A DNA stretch of 64,000 nt from Stenocarpella maydis (lineage: Eukaryota; Ascomycota; Sordariomycetes; Diaporthales; Diaporthaceae), in contig NQMI01000010.1 in NCBI GenBank assembly GCA_002270565.1, positions 493,791 to 557,790 of the forward strand, in the 5' to 3' direction. This document shows positions 34,425 to 45,839 of the stretch, piece by piece. Position 1 is the stretch's first letter. Each line of letters begins with the position of its first letter. The notes beneath the pieces are model-generated. The model saw only the letters and a program-made list of their open reading frames with translations. It had not been told where the DNA came from and ran no database searches. The position numbers and the translations under genes are program-made.

Positions 34425-34547
34425 NNNNNNNNNNNNNNNNNNNNNNNNNNNNNNNNNNNNNNNNNNNNNNNNNNNNNNNNNNNNNNNNNNNNNNNNNNNN
34501 NNNNNNNNNNNNNNNNNNNNNNNNNNNNNNNNNNNNNNNNNNNNNNN
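34425..34547. other. Assembly gap
   Basis: 123 consecutive N. Any open frame reported across it is meaningless. Confidence 0.99.
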
Positions 34548-35735
34548 AAAAAGATTAAGAATAAGTACAATCTTATAATACTTATTATAATAATTATAAT
34601 AGATTTTTGAATTATTTTTATTAACACCAATAATAATATAAGTAAAGTACTTATAGTTATTACTTTATATAATTTATATATTAAATATTTATTTAAGTTT
34701 GAGTTCTTAAAAGATAAATAATATTTTATATTATAATACGTAAATAAATAAAGTATAAAACCAAAATATTAGGTTTTCAAAGGCTTTCATATAAATATTA
34801 AAAATAAAAGGAAAGAAGGAAGAAGCAATTACGATTTAATAAGAAAGAGTTTATAAGCTACCTTTAGTTTACAAGAAGTTAGCTTATTAAAACCCCTAAT
34901 TCTAGGTAGATCTTAAAGGAGAGTGGAGGGGAAGGTAAGGAGATAATATTATAGGTTATAACCCTAGGTATTTAAAAGGGTTTAAGTTCCTCACTATTAG
35001 CTTAGGATCTAAAAGTAAAATTTTAAATCCTAAGCTATAAAGTCTTTTTCTTTCTTTTTTTCTTTATTAAATCTAGCTTAATTATAACTAGAGTTATAAT
35101 AATATATATATATATATAAAATTCTAATTAACAAGAGTATTAGATAGTTAGGAAATAATATGATGTATGTAAAGAAAATACCATTATATAGAGCAAAGTT
35201 TTCTAATTTATATTATATATTTTATTAATTATTACTTAAATCTCTAAATACTATAGATTTTAATATATGAGATTTAAAAATGAACTAAAAAGCTTAAAAT
35301 TTAGATTTCTGCTATTAAAGTAAGTAGAATTAGCTAAGATTTAATAGAAAATATAAAACATTCAATATTTTAATTACTAAATTTATTCTATAAAATGATA
35401 TTTATTTAAGATTTATTATATAACTAGTTCCTTTCTTAATATTACTAATCTCATCTCTTATGAACTCGTATACTTACCCAGGGGGTGTTATTATTTATTA
35501 TATTACTAATATCTATAACCTCTAATTTTACTTAACTCTATATTTTATAGCTTTTATATTCTATTTAAATAAATATTTAGTCTTGTACCCTTATTTAGTA
35601 TATGTATATATCATAAATTACTTAATGTTATTTAATTAATGTTATGTATCTTCTATATTTTAAATAAGCTTAATTACTTAGGTCAATAAGACGCTAGACT
35701 TTATTAATTGATTATTAAAGTAATACATACTCTAA
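34548..35735. other. AT-rich, RIP-type repeat debris
   Basis: No readable frame or recognisable transposon end. Composition is like the 17.6-23.3 kb blocks. Confidence 0.6.
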
Positions 35736-36333
35736 TGTTAAACGGAACCGCTCAGCAGGGCGTTGGTACTCCGTGCAAGGAGTTACCCTAGACTTCGTTG
35801 TAAGGAGTTACCCTAGACTTTCTAGCAAGGAGTTACCCTAGACTTGCGAGTCAGGCGATTTTCGCTAAGTACGCCCAGTGCGTGCGTGACGCAAGATGAG
35901 TTTGGTGGCCGTGAGTCGATTATTTTGGCCTGCATTTGCACCTTAATTCAGACCTCTGCATTACCCTTATTTCTTACCCAAAAGGTATATAACTTAGTGC
36001 ATTAGATAGCCTGATTTCTGAAGTTTGTATGTACTTAATTTGGGCATTGCTAGGGCTATGGTTGGCTAGTTGCTTGGAACCAAAGATGGTGTGTTGGAAG
36101 GGCGAATTTTCCGGCATTTGCAAATTTGCACCAGAGCCTACCGCAGCGTGCCCAGGGGTGAGACGACGTCGGAGGGTATATAAGGAGGGCTTACAGAAGC
36201 CCAACTTAATTCAATACAAAGTTGTCCAGACCATTGTCAATCGTCCGAATTCGCCTCAGAGCACCATACTGCGACCCTGCCGAAACACACACACGCTGAA
36301 CTGAATGCTATTCTATAGCACAAATTCATCAGA
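35736..36333 (+). mobile_element. Solo LTR, family copy 5
   Basis: Full-length copy in the plus orientation, TGTTAAACGG to TTCATCAGA, three tandem units near 35776-35845, TATA-like GTATATAAGG near 36175. CTAA occurs directly outside both ends, but this is only 4 bp and the right-hand CTAA belongs to the neighbouring older copy. Little RIP is visible. Confidence 0.8.
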
Positions 36334-36617
36334 CTAAGTTATATACTTTTTAGATAAGAAATAAGGGTAATGCAGAGGTTTAAATTTAGGTATAAATGCA
36401 GACTAAAATAATTAACTTACGGCTACTAAACTCATCTTACGTCACGCATGCACTAGGCGTACTTAGCGAAATTCGCCTGATTCGCAAGTCTAGGGTAACT
36501 CCTTGCATGAAGTCTAGGGTAACTGCTTGCACGAAGTCTAGGGTAACTGCTTGCACGAAGTCTAGGGTAACTCCTTGCACAAAGTGCCAACGCCCTGCTG
36601 AGCGGTTCCGTTTAACA
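36334..36617 (-). mobile_element. Truncated LTR, family copy 6, RIP-mutated
   Basis: The distal half of the LTR, in the opposite orientation to copy 5 and touching it with no spacer. It starts at CTAAGTTATATAC, an internal position of the family. It shows C-to-T type changes relative to the others (for example a TTTAAATTTAGGTATAAATGC version of a conserved segment). Four tandem units remain. It is older than copy 5. Confidence 0.8.
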
Positions 36618-37330
36618 CTTTTATTAATTATTTAGCTCTAGGAGGGTGCTAGCGTTAATAGAAGTTAGTGAAAATTACAAAAGTATTCTACTTAATAATA
36701 TATTCTACTTAGTAGTAAACCACGTTATAATTTTATTCTTAACTTATTTAATATTATAATATTATATATTAAACGTCAAAGATTTAAGTAGCTTTATATA
36801 TTTTTTATAGAGTTTATATTACTTTTTTAAAATTTTCTTAATAGCTGAAATTATTAAAAGTATTCTTTCTTTTTGGAATATAAAATATATCTTGTTAGAA
36901 AATATTAATATACTAAATATTTAAATAAATAAGTTAGTATAAGAATATAATAAAAATAAGAGACATAATTAGTATTAAAAAGAATTATTTTATCAAAACC
37001 GTAATATTTATAGGCTTCTTTATATTTAATTCGACCCTTTTAAATTAATAAATTTAGTTAAAAATAAGCAATTGAGTATAGTTAATATTAGTTAGCCTTA
37101 GGTAGGTACTAGGGTTAATAAAAGTTAGTAAATATTATAAAGTTAATCTACTTATTAATATAGTTTACTTATTAGTAAACTATATTAAGAGAAAGATAAT
37201 TATAATTAACCTAGATATAGCTTTTACTAATATTAAGGCTTTTTGGAAGGCTAAAGTTAGTTATAGTAAGGTATTCCTGAATAGTAATATATTTAATTAT
37301 TCCTTAATACTAATATGAGAGGGATTGATT
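36618..37330. other. AT-rich debris with a direct repeat
   Basis: Two related segments of about 100 bp, near 36635-36725 and 37107-37190, share the order GGGTGCTAG, then GTTAATARAAGTTAGT, then STATTCTACTTA-like and TAGTAAACCA-like phrases. A third partial relative lies near 23118. They may be the terminal repeats of a small erased element of about 550 bp. No gene. Confidence 0.45.
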
Positions 37331-37817
37331 AGCGTTATGGTGGGCAATTGAGGTTAGGAATAGCCTGAATCGTTGGAGGTGCACTGAATCAAGGGTGCGC
37401 CGAATGTGGGCCACCCACCCACGTTAACTCCCATGGCAGAAGTATCTACTGTAGAATGCCTCAAAACAGCTCTCCAGTCCAGACGTCCATTGCTATTTTA
37501 CTCCTGACCTTTTAGCCAGTAAGCGTCGTCACAAAAAGGGCGATCGCCATCTCAGTCACAGAGGTGGTGCCCACAAAGGCTGACCAAGAGAGATCGCGAA
37601 ATGGAGGTCTCAGAGAAGAGGCAGTATAATATATGCACGTGAAAGAGATCAAATAAAGCATCGCTTGCTTGATGGCCATAGTCAGTCTATCCCATGAGTG
37701 CCCATCTGTCCTGACCAATGATCTACTCCACCTATCCTTCCGTCGATCCATCCACCCAGCCGTCTACACATGGTTCTACACCTCCCGCCTTCAGAGGCAG
37801 GTGCTGCTGGTACTGCA
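37331..37817. other. 3' flank of the Sip5-like gene
   Basis: Normal composition, no recognised gene. A 79-codon minus-strand frame at 37512-37751 has hydrophobic segments but no family. Confidence 0.5.
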
Positions 37818-40729
37818 TCAATGAGTCACCTCCCCCAGTATCTCAACCGTCCTCGTCCCCTGGAAGCCTAGCTGCTTCGAATCGGCCGTGTCATCGTCCG
37901 CCACGGGCGTCTCGAGCGTGACCATCAGGTGTGGCGTGTTGACAGGCCCGCTCGACTGGCCCGTCGCCGCGTTCTTTGCTCCGGGGGCACCATCATGCCC
38001 TGCATTCATCGTTTCTTGTGTCAGAGTCGCAACGCTCTTAGACATTTTATCATAATCATTGTCCTCCGTCTTTGGCTGGGCCGATACGTCTTCGGCGTGC
38101 TCCGCCCTGGCCTCGTATATTGAGTCGCGCTTGTCATCAATGCTGGCCTCCTCAGTTGACAGGGTCACACCGGCATCATCTTCGGCGTGGCTTTCACCTA
38201 TCTGACTCAGCCGACGGCCTGCGTTGACGCCATCCATCTCGACTCCCACCATCTGCGCCAAGCTTCGGTAGTTAAACATGGGCTCCGTGCTGCTGGTATC
38301 GTCGTGCTCGTTCTCTCCAGATCGTCCCGCGACTCCTTCGTCGCTCGCGTCGCTTTTACCAGCAAGAGATGCGCCACTCGCATGTGGGTCGTCTTGGAGA
38401 TATGAAGGGTTCTGGTAGCTTCCTGGTTGGGAGTCGGGCAACGAAGACCCAGATGATGCATTGCTCATCTGGCGGAGGTGGGACGGCCCAGCATGCTGAT
38501 GTGGGGAAGGAACGGGACGCGGTGCAGATGTAGGCGGCGGAGCTGGCGTCGATGTAGGTGCCTTGTCGGGATGGACAGCGTCCACATTGGCCCTTCCCAC
38601 CTCAGTCTCGGGCCACGTCTGGGCCGGACCACGGTCTACGCCCTTTCCCTTGTCAGCTGTTTCTGAAGCTGACACGGCGTTGGGTGCATTACTCGAATTT
38701 GCCGTAGATGCCATTGCATTGGCCGTCGTGGCCTCCATCCTGAGATTAGATGCAGCGCTGTTGCCTCTCCGCCGTCCAATGGCCCCTAGGCCTGGCAAGC
38801 TAAGCGTACTTCCGTTGGTAGAGCTCTGGCCGCTACCCGAATACGGATGCCCCTTAGCAGCCGCCTTGGCAGCCTTGCGGTCTTCCTTTTCTTTCCGCTT
38901 CGCATTTTTCTTCTCCTCCTTTTCGGTCTTTCGCTTTCGTTCTTCTTCCGCCGCCAGCGATAGCCTGATGGCCTCAGCAAGCATCATGTTCTCAAGGTTC
39001 TCCATGTGGCTTTGGCGCCGGTCGTTCGCCGGGCCGGCCAGTAGACCACGGCCGGAGCTGTTCCTTGGGCCAGGCTCCGGGCCCGGAGGTGTCCCTGCCG
39101 ACGCCCCCGACGCCCCCGCAGCTCCGGAATTGCCGTCCCCTGCGTTGTTGGGTTCGTTATTGGTATTCCTCCTGCTGAATCGGCTCATCCTACCGAAAGG
39201 CCTGGATCCGGAATCTCCCATGAGGAACGCAGCGGTGTGCAATGCCGTGGCGGCGGCAGCGCGCCGGGCCTGGTGGTTCCGTTGCGCGGCGAGCTTGGCT
39301 GCCCAGTCTGGTCGTACGCGGTCGGTTGTAATGACATTGGGCGCGTTGGCGGACAGCGACTGTGTACGTCTTCTGCCTCCGCCCGCACCCGATGGAGGTG
39401 GTGAGGTCATCGGGGTCGGCGACAAGGCTCCCGAGTTCACGGAGCTACTAGAACTCATGGCTGTGCCCAAGGTGCCCAGGCCTCCAGGTGGCATGGCATA
39501 GGTAAGACCCCTGCGGAAAGGCGGAGGGTCGTAAGTGACACCGAACTCTGTCTGCTGGCAGTATGGGCATTGCGCGGGCTCCGAGATCAAAAGGCCGCTC
39601 TCCTCGTCCGGGTTTGAACTTGGTTCCTGCTCACCATCACCATGACCTTCGGGAAAGTGCGGGTCGGGACGCTTGATCTGGACGAAACATTCGCTGCAGA
39701 TGGCTTGGTCGCAGCATCGGGTGTGGTTGAGGTATGGGGGGTAGTAGAGGAAGCAGATGGGGCATTCTATGCCCTCCTTGTACAGAAACACCTCGAGGGG
39801 CTGTCCATTCACGAATGGATCATTAGGGAGGTTTATTTCTCGGGGAGCTAAATCCGCACTTGAACCATTCCGGGACCCGAGGCTCAGGGCTGCAGCAAGG
39901 GCCTTGGTGCGTGGCTTGAACGGAGCTGCGGGTGTCTTGGGGGCCGGGCCGGTCGGGGACGGCAGTGCAGAGCCCACGTTGGAAGCGCTCCGGTCGGAAG
40001 CCGCGGACTGTGTCCTTGGTCCCATGGGGACGGTGAGACTGTTCAAGTTCTGGGTGGAGGTGGAGGGAGAAGCGGATGAGGATAGAGGCCGAGGGATCAA
40101 CTCGTCGGGAGGCGTCTGGCCGGCAGGGGGGACGGGAAGGCCGCGGGCAGCAGCGATGATTTGGTGCTCAGCCCACTGGTCGTCGAAATCATTAAGCCCC
40201 CTCCAGAATGGAGCCACTTTCCTCTCTATCTGCAGCGGGTCATGATTGTCAGCAAAACTAACCAAATCGACTGGCGGGCAGTATCGGACTCATTCAGGAA
40301 ATGTAGGGAGGGGTGCCGCACCATAAGCTGGCGGACCACGGGTTTGCTGTAGTCCTCGGGTCCAACGTATACGCCCATTGTGACTAGATATCCGCCGTCG
40401 ACATGCTCCTCCCTAATGCTCCTCTCGCGTTCCTTGACACGCTGGATCCTCTCCCGCTCCAGACGACGCGCCTCGCGTTCCTGCTTGGTCTCGCGGCGCT
40501 CGTAGGAAGGGTCGGGGCGGGAGGCCGAGGAGGAGGTGTGGCCGATGCCCAGCAGACTGCCGAGGTCATTGCGGCTCGCCCTGTTCCTGGGCCTGTGGCT
40601 TGAGGATGGGCGGTCGTTGGAGGTGGCTGAGGGGTCGAAGGCCGGGGCAAGGGAGGTCCGGTGATGGCGATGGCTGGAGGAAGCGCTGGCATCGCCAGAG
40701 CGCGACTCTTTGGCGTTGGTGTTACCCAT
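37818..40729 (-). CDS. SIP5: Sip5-like RING-type protein
   Basis: Two exons, 40729-40322 and 40229-37818, joined across a 92-bp GTGCGG...CAG intron to give 939 residues. The N-terminus MGNTNAKES offers a glycine at position 2, a good N-myristoylation signal. The ATG was chosen for this and its context. A charged helix (YERRETKQEREARRLERER) is followed by GVYVGPEDYSKPVVRQLM, then IERKVAPFWRGLNDF, the Sip5 signature. At about residues 290-400 a zinc domain reads CPICFLYYPPYLNHTRCC, DQAICSECFVQIKRPDPHFP, and later CPYC. The remaining half is low complexity with a Lys/Glu-rich segment. In yeast Sip5 interacts with Snf1 kinase and the Reg1/Glc7 phosphatase; a role in glucose signalling here is by homology. 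Confidence 0.9.
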
Positions 40730-42833
40730 CTTCGCATCCAGAGGCAAGCTCCAGGAGCGCCCGGGTGGTTGTGGGGGGATGCTCGGGCTCTACTACCAGG
40801 ACCCGTCAAAGAAATGATGCCCTAACGGATGCGTGGTGGGTTGGCTGGCTGCCGCTGGCCGGGCTGGTCGTTGTTAAACTTGTTCCGAAAGGCAGCCGAT
40901 ACGACGACCCGATCTTCCGAGTCGTGGACAGCCCGATGAACAACCGCGTATGTGTGGTGAAGCGACAGCATCCACACGACAGCTGTACAAGGCCGCGCGT
41001 GGTGATGGATGATAGTGGGAGAGGATCTTAGTAGCTACTGTCTGTGTGTATGTGTGCGTGTCTTGTATGTGTGTGTGTGTGTATGTATGTATGTATGCGT
41101 GTATGGGCGGGTTGGTAGGCGTCTTGGTGGAGTATGTTCTTGGGTCGTGACGTCGGCGTATAATGTTGAAATGTGCTTTTGCTGCCCAGCCAGGTTGTGA
41201 TTGATGGTGGCAGCTTTTGAGGGGGAGGAGACGGTGGGGAGCAGAGAGAGTGGAGCAGGTTTGGAGTCCAGTCCCACCTCAGCTGCGACTTGTTAGCGAC
41301 TGCAGCTGATGACTGGTCAGTCGCCAACAGACAGCCCTTGGACGCCCCTCAGATCCGAGGCTGGTCCTTGCAGTCAGTCAGTCAGTCACTCTCTGAGCAA
41401 GCTCCTTGTAGCTGAGCTGGCTTGACCTTGGCTCCTCGGATGCGAGAGGGAGGGATGGAGATGGGGATTGCAGTTGAGATGGAGGTTGTGGCGAGGTTGA
41501 AATTCCGAATTCCATGTGCCTGGACAAGAGGATTGATTATTCCCGGGGGCAGGGTAGCTAAGCCAGGCATGCCTCAGCTTCCTGTCACGCCACCGGCCAA
41601 GAGCAACTTCTTATGCGAACAAGAGACTGGGGCGCCAATGCCACACCACAACAAGAGGCCTCTTGGTTTGAAGCTGTCGCCGCTTGGTGGTTGCTGTCAG
41701 CTGCCAGCGTGTGAACCGGACTCGTGTCGCCAAGCTGTGCTTCGCATCAGCCCAGAGATGGAAAGCCGGTGATCATCCATCGCTTTTATTCCAACCTCGA
41801 TCACCACAACAACCACCACCATCCCCTGCTTCTGGGGATCTGACCATGCTTCAGATGACTCCTTTCTTATTGCCAAATACCACCCAAAATTACTGAGAAC
41901 TGTACCACCTCCTCGCACAAGACATAGCATCCCTTGCCACCGAGCCCGACCTCACGGTCCTGTCTTCAGTTGTAGTTGGCCAGCCCAGCTTCCTCATCGT
42001 CAATGCATCTCTGCGTGGGGCTACGGATGGAACGAACCATCGACACGACCCCGCCAGCATGGACAAAGAACGCCTAGTCTAGTGTGTAGCCAGCACGCTG
42101 TGGATGAAGCGGTGGTCTATCTCGTAATAAGCTATGTGCTCGGACGGTTTGGCGGCCCTCAGTAAAGCGCTCGCTTTGCGCCCATCTCTCCCCCTTGCAT
42201 CTCAGCACTCTGGGCCGCGAATCCCGAGGTAACGCATTCCAGAAGATGATATCTCCAACAGCCATATCTGTTCCGTATCTCGAGTCATCGATAACGAATG
42301 TGCAAACATCACGCGCGTGACCCTCTCCCGCAACCACCACTGCCGGCAGCAGACCTGCGTCACTGAAACATCACCAATGGGAGATTTTGCCGTGTCACGG
42401 CCCGCAACCTGGGCTTGATAGGTACTCTACCACGAACCAGCATACCTGTATCGTCACCTAGGGTCTGCGTTGTGGACTATAATGATATTATATCGGAATG
42501 CGCGTACGAGAGTCACTCTGTGGATCACAACGTGGCAATGCCGGGATCGCAAGTTCAGGGTGGGCGGGGTAAGACGTCCAGCCAGGGTATATTGAATTAT
42601 TAGGATCCCGCTGTACCATGGTAACATTTCGACTGTTGCACTTCCAATGAAAGACCGGTCTCAGCTGCTCAGGTAAGGACAAGTTGGGTTGGGTATCAGA
42701 ACAATCATGCCAAAGCATCCATCAAAAGAAAAGAAAAGGAGGCCATTATGGAGGATCGTATAAATATCCCGGCTAATGGGAGGCGCCAACTCCAGAAATC
42801 CACTTCCTCCAGGCCTCGGACTCGGGGGCCTGA
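40730..42833. other. Intergenic, shared upstream/downstream flank
   Basis: No gene recognised. The first kilobase is the upstream region of the Sip5-like gene and includes a TG-rich microsatellite. A minus-strand frame at 42074-42340 has no known domain. Confidence 0.5.
41041..41106. repeat. TG/TATG microsatellite
   Basis: Irregular (TG)n followed by four TATG units. Confidence 0.9.
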
Positions 42834-43162
42834 TTAGCCGTGTGCGATGGCTGGCCTCTCATACTTGCTACAGTTTCACCACGTTAGCTGACCAAGTTCT
42901 AGCTCTCTGGGAAACGAATAACCATACCTGATGATCCACCAGGCGTGAATCAGGCCTGGAATCCAGCCCAAAATGGTCAGGCAGATGTTGATGAGCAAAT
43001 CGGCGCCGCACCCGCGCTTGAGGAAGACGGCCAGCTGCAAGACATGTTAGCCACTCGGGCATCGGCTTCATGGCGACATAGAGGACAGGGTCATACAGGA
43101 GGGATAAAGATGGCGATGAAGTAGTCGATGACATCGGTCGTCGAAGACGCTGGGCGAGCCAT
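42834..43162 (-). CDS. PMP3: Pmp3-type plasma membrane proteolipid
   Basis: A three-exon gene for 68 residues: 43162-43097, 43034-42928 and 42867-42834, with 62- and 60-bp GT-AG introns. The protein starts MARPASSTTDVIDYFIAI. The first intron follows FIPP; exon two gives LAVFLKRGCGADLLINICL and LGWIPGLIHAWWII, and the last exon adds SKYERPAIAHG. Two membrane helices and the KRGCGADLLIN loop identify the Pmp3/RCI2 (UPF0057) family. These proteins sit in the plasma membrane and affect membrane potential and cation tolerance. The first ATG in the frame is used. The exact last exon rests on the family's common C-terminal K-Y-E/D ending, and an alternative acceptor would stop directly after WWIIS. 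Confidence 0.9.
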
Positions 43163-44801
43163 GTTTGTTGCTGTCGATGTGCCTTGTCTTGGGGTTGTTT
43201 GGCAGGTAGGACAAGTCTTTGGTTTTCGGTCGATGAGGTCGTGTTAGACAGTGCCCGTGGGGCTAGGTAGAGTGAGTTCGTAGGCAGTACGGGTGCACGA
43301 CTTATAAAGAGAAGACTTAGTGGAGCACTATTATATCTCTTGGCACAAACCTGCTGTGGCTGGGCCCCCAGCCTGCTCCTCTGAGGCCCGCGGGCGGGCG
43401 GGATAGGACGATGACGTCGGCGCTGTGGCTTCGCAGGAGGCACATCCATGCTTTTTGACGTCAAAAGCGAAGCGAAACCTAACATTGCACCTGCAATGCC
43501 CGGGGTTTCGCACCTGAAATGCCACCGGAGAATCTCAGCCCTATGGCACTTGCAAATCAGGGCAGATTCCCAGGCCTGGCGGATAACACGGGCTGGGCTT
43601 CACGGCTAAGCGGCAAGATGGAAGCGACCTCGGACAAGCATTAGTGTATAAGCCGCTCGTGATTCCTAGACTGTGAAGGATGCATCCTTGCGGCCAATTC
43701 CCACCAGCAGAATCAGCAACTCATCGGGTATATTTAGCATCATGGAATCATTTCCCCCAGTGGGTTTGTGATCAATTTGTCCATCCAGGTGCCCCATGCG
43801 AAAATCACGTTCGAGAGCAAACAGGTCCGCATTTGTGGACATGGCATTGGGCTCAAGGCAGCCCAAGGCGCAGGCAGCCCAAGGCGCATGCCAAGTACGA
43901 GCTTCCCGTGTCCTGATATTTGGAGAAAAGAATACCGACAACCCCGCTGACCAGAAAGAGGCGCAGTATAGTCCACAATAGCCAGTCAACGTCCGCCTAC
44001 CCAGCCTTCCAGGACCGCCCACCCAAAATCGACCCTATTCCTTTAAGCGTGCAGCTTATTAGGAATTCTTATACCTCTTAAAGAGGGATAGCTACCCCGC
44101 TACCCTAACCCTTCAAGTTCTTGCTCCTAACCCTTCAAGCTCCTAACCCTTCAAGCTCCTAACCCTTCAAGCTCCTAACCCTTCAAGCTCCTAACCCTTA
44201 AAGCTTTTTATCTTTTTAGAGAGATTTCAGAACACCCAGAGGGTTTTCAATATACCCAGTGAGCTTTTGGTATATCTATAGAAACACTTTGAGTATTATG
44301 GGCGTGGCCAACAGAAATTGCTGCACAATGAAGAAAAGTACCTACCTGTTTGATTGATGTGACCCTGATGCTTGCAGGGAGAACAATGCTAAGGTATAAT
44401 AGACCGAACTGCCTACTTACTTAAGGTACTGGGCTCTCATCGGATTGCCCATCCCGGCCAGAACCCTCGGTGCATGACAGCTCTTTCGCAGTTGGACGGT
44501 ATCGTCAAACTTGAACTAATGAATGACATCCATACCATTTAACTAACAAATACTGAGCGCCATCCTCGTTGACCTAAATTCGTTTTGGTACTGCCGCTTC
44601 CTATAACTTATAGACCTGGCATCCATGGATTAGGTATGTTTGACGTTGACTAATAGGACTAGATGATACCAATTTCAAGTAGTTATATATGCTCTTGGCC
44701 ATCGGATTCCTATGTGGACACGACTTGAAGACGCCCAGTATGGTCTACCATGCCAGATGGTTGCTCTTTCTCCCCGGGTGACTCACGCCAAGCATCCCCT
44801 A
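43163..44801. other. Intergenic, no gene recognised
   Basis: Upstream flank of the Pmp3 gene, then unassigned DNA with a 16-bp minisatellite, then the insertion site of the MULE. Confidence 0.5.
44105..44204. repeat. 16-bp minisatellite
   Basis: Six copies, five of them consecutive, of CTCCTAACCCTTCAAG. The unit contains CTAACCC, close to a telomeric unit, but is not a telomere repeat. Confidence 0.85.
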
Positions 44802-44809
44802 ATTACATG
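44802..44809. repeat. Target duplication ATTACATG (left)
   Basis: Eight bases directly left of the MULE, repeated exactly at 47979-47986. Confidence 0.85.
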
Positions 44810-45241
44810 GAATGCGGATATTCGCACATAAGAAAACAGATGGCAAACATAACGCTAGTGACTAAGCACCCGGCCGGTTGCCGCCGGCAACGCTGCAGCC
44901 AATAGGGCAGCCGCGTTCCGCTGACGTAATGGCGCTAGTGCCGGGGGCCCTCGAATTTGACGACCTCGAGTGCTGATTTTGAGTGCCTCCTTAAGGGGCT
45001 ATAGGGCCACATATGTATAACTAACGCGCCTTACACCACCCAACCCCTATCACCCACTACCCACCCCCAACGCCTTCTTTAAATAAACAAACTAAAAGAG
45101 ACCAGATATTAAGTATTATTAATTACCCCTATCTGTTATTAAACGTTTTTTTGGTGTTATAGCGATAGCATATATGCTAGACTAAGCGCCTTAACCGTAG
45201 GTGAATGCACTATTAAAATGGAATGCAAACAGTATACCGAT

Positions 45242-45822
45242 TGTAAACGGAACCGCTCAGCAGGGCGTACTTCCTGCAAGGAGTTACCTAGACTTCTTGT
45301 AGGGTTACCCTAGACTTTCCTACAAGGAGTTACCCTAGACTGCGAGTCAGCGATTTCGCTAAGACGCCCAGTGCGTGCGTGACGCAAGATGAGTTTGGTA
45401 GCCGGTGAGTCGATTATTTTGCCTGCATTTGCACCTCTAATTCAGACCTCTGCATTACCCTTATTTCTTACCCAAAAAGTATATGACTTAGTGCATTGGA
45501 TAGCCTGATTTCTGAAGTTTGTATGTACTTAATTTGGGCATTGCTAGGGCTGTGGTTGGCTAGTTGTTTGGGACCAAAGATGGTGTGTTGGAAGGGCGAA
45601 TTTTCCGGCATCTGCAAATTTGCACCAGAGCCTACCGCAGCGTGCCCAGGGGTGAGACACGTCGGAGGGTATATAAGGAGGGCTTACAGAAGCCCAACTT
45701 AATTCAATACAAAGTTGTCCAGACCACTGTCAATTGTCCGAATTCGCCTCAGGGCACCACACTGCGACCCTGCCGAAACACACGCTGAACTGAATGCTAT
45801 TTTATAGCACATATTCATCAGA
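45242..45822 (+). mobile_element. Solo LTR, family copy 7, nested in the MULE
   Basis: Begins TGTAAACGG (one base lost) and ends TTCATCAGA. It carries three damaged tandem units near 45275-45340. Several single-base losses occur in the first 130 bp, at doubled letters. No exact 5-bp duplication is seen; only GAT flanks the left side and overlaps the right end. Since it interrupts the MULE it inserted later. Confidence 0.8.
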
Positions 45823-45839
45823 TATACTAACCTAGATAA

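Noticed and set aside
38563..39501. 312-codon plus-strand frame inside the Sip5-like gene
   Set aside because: Antisense shadow of the low-complexity part of a gene supported by its conserved N-terminal and zinc motifs.
42868..43485. 205-codon minus-strand frame over the Pmp3 gene
   Set aside because: Out of frame with the spliced Pmp3 product, whose short conserved sequence is unmistakable.
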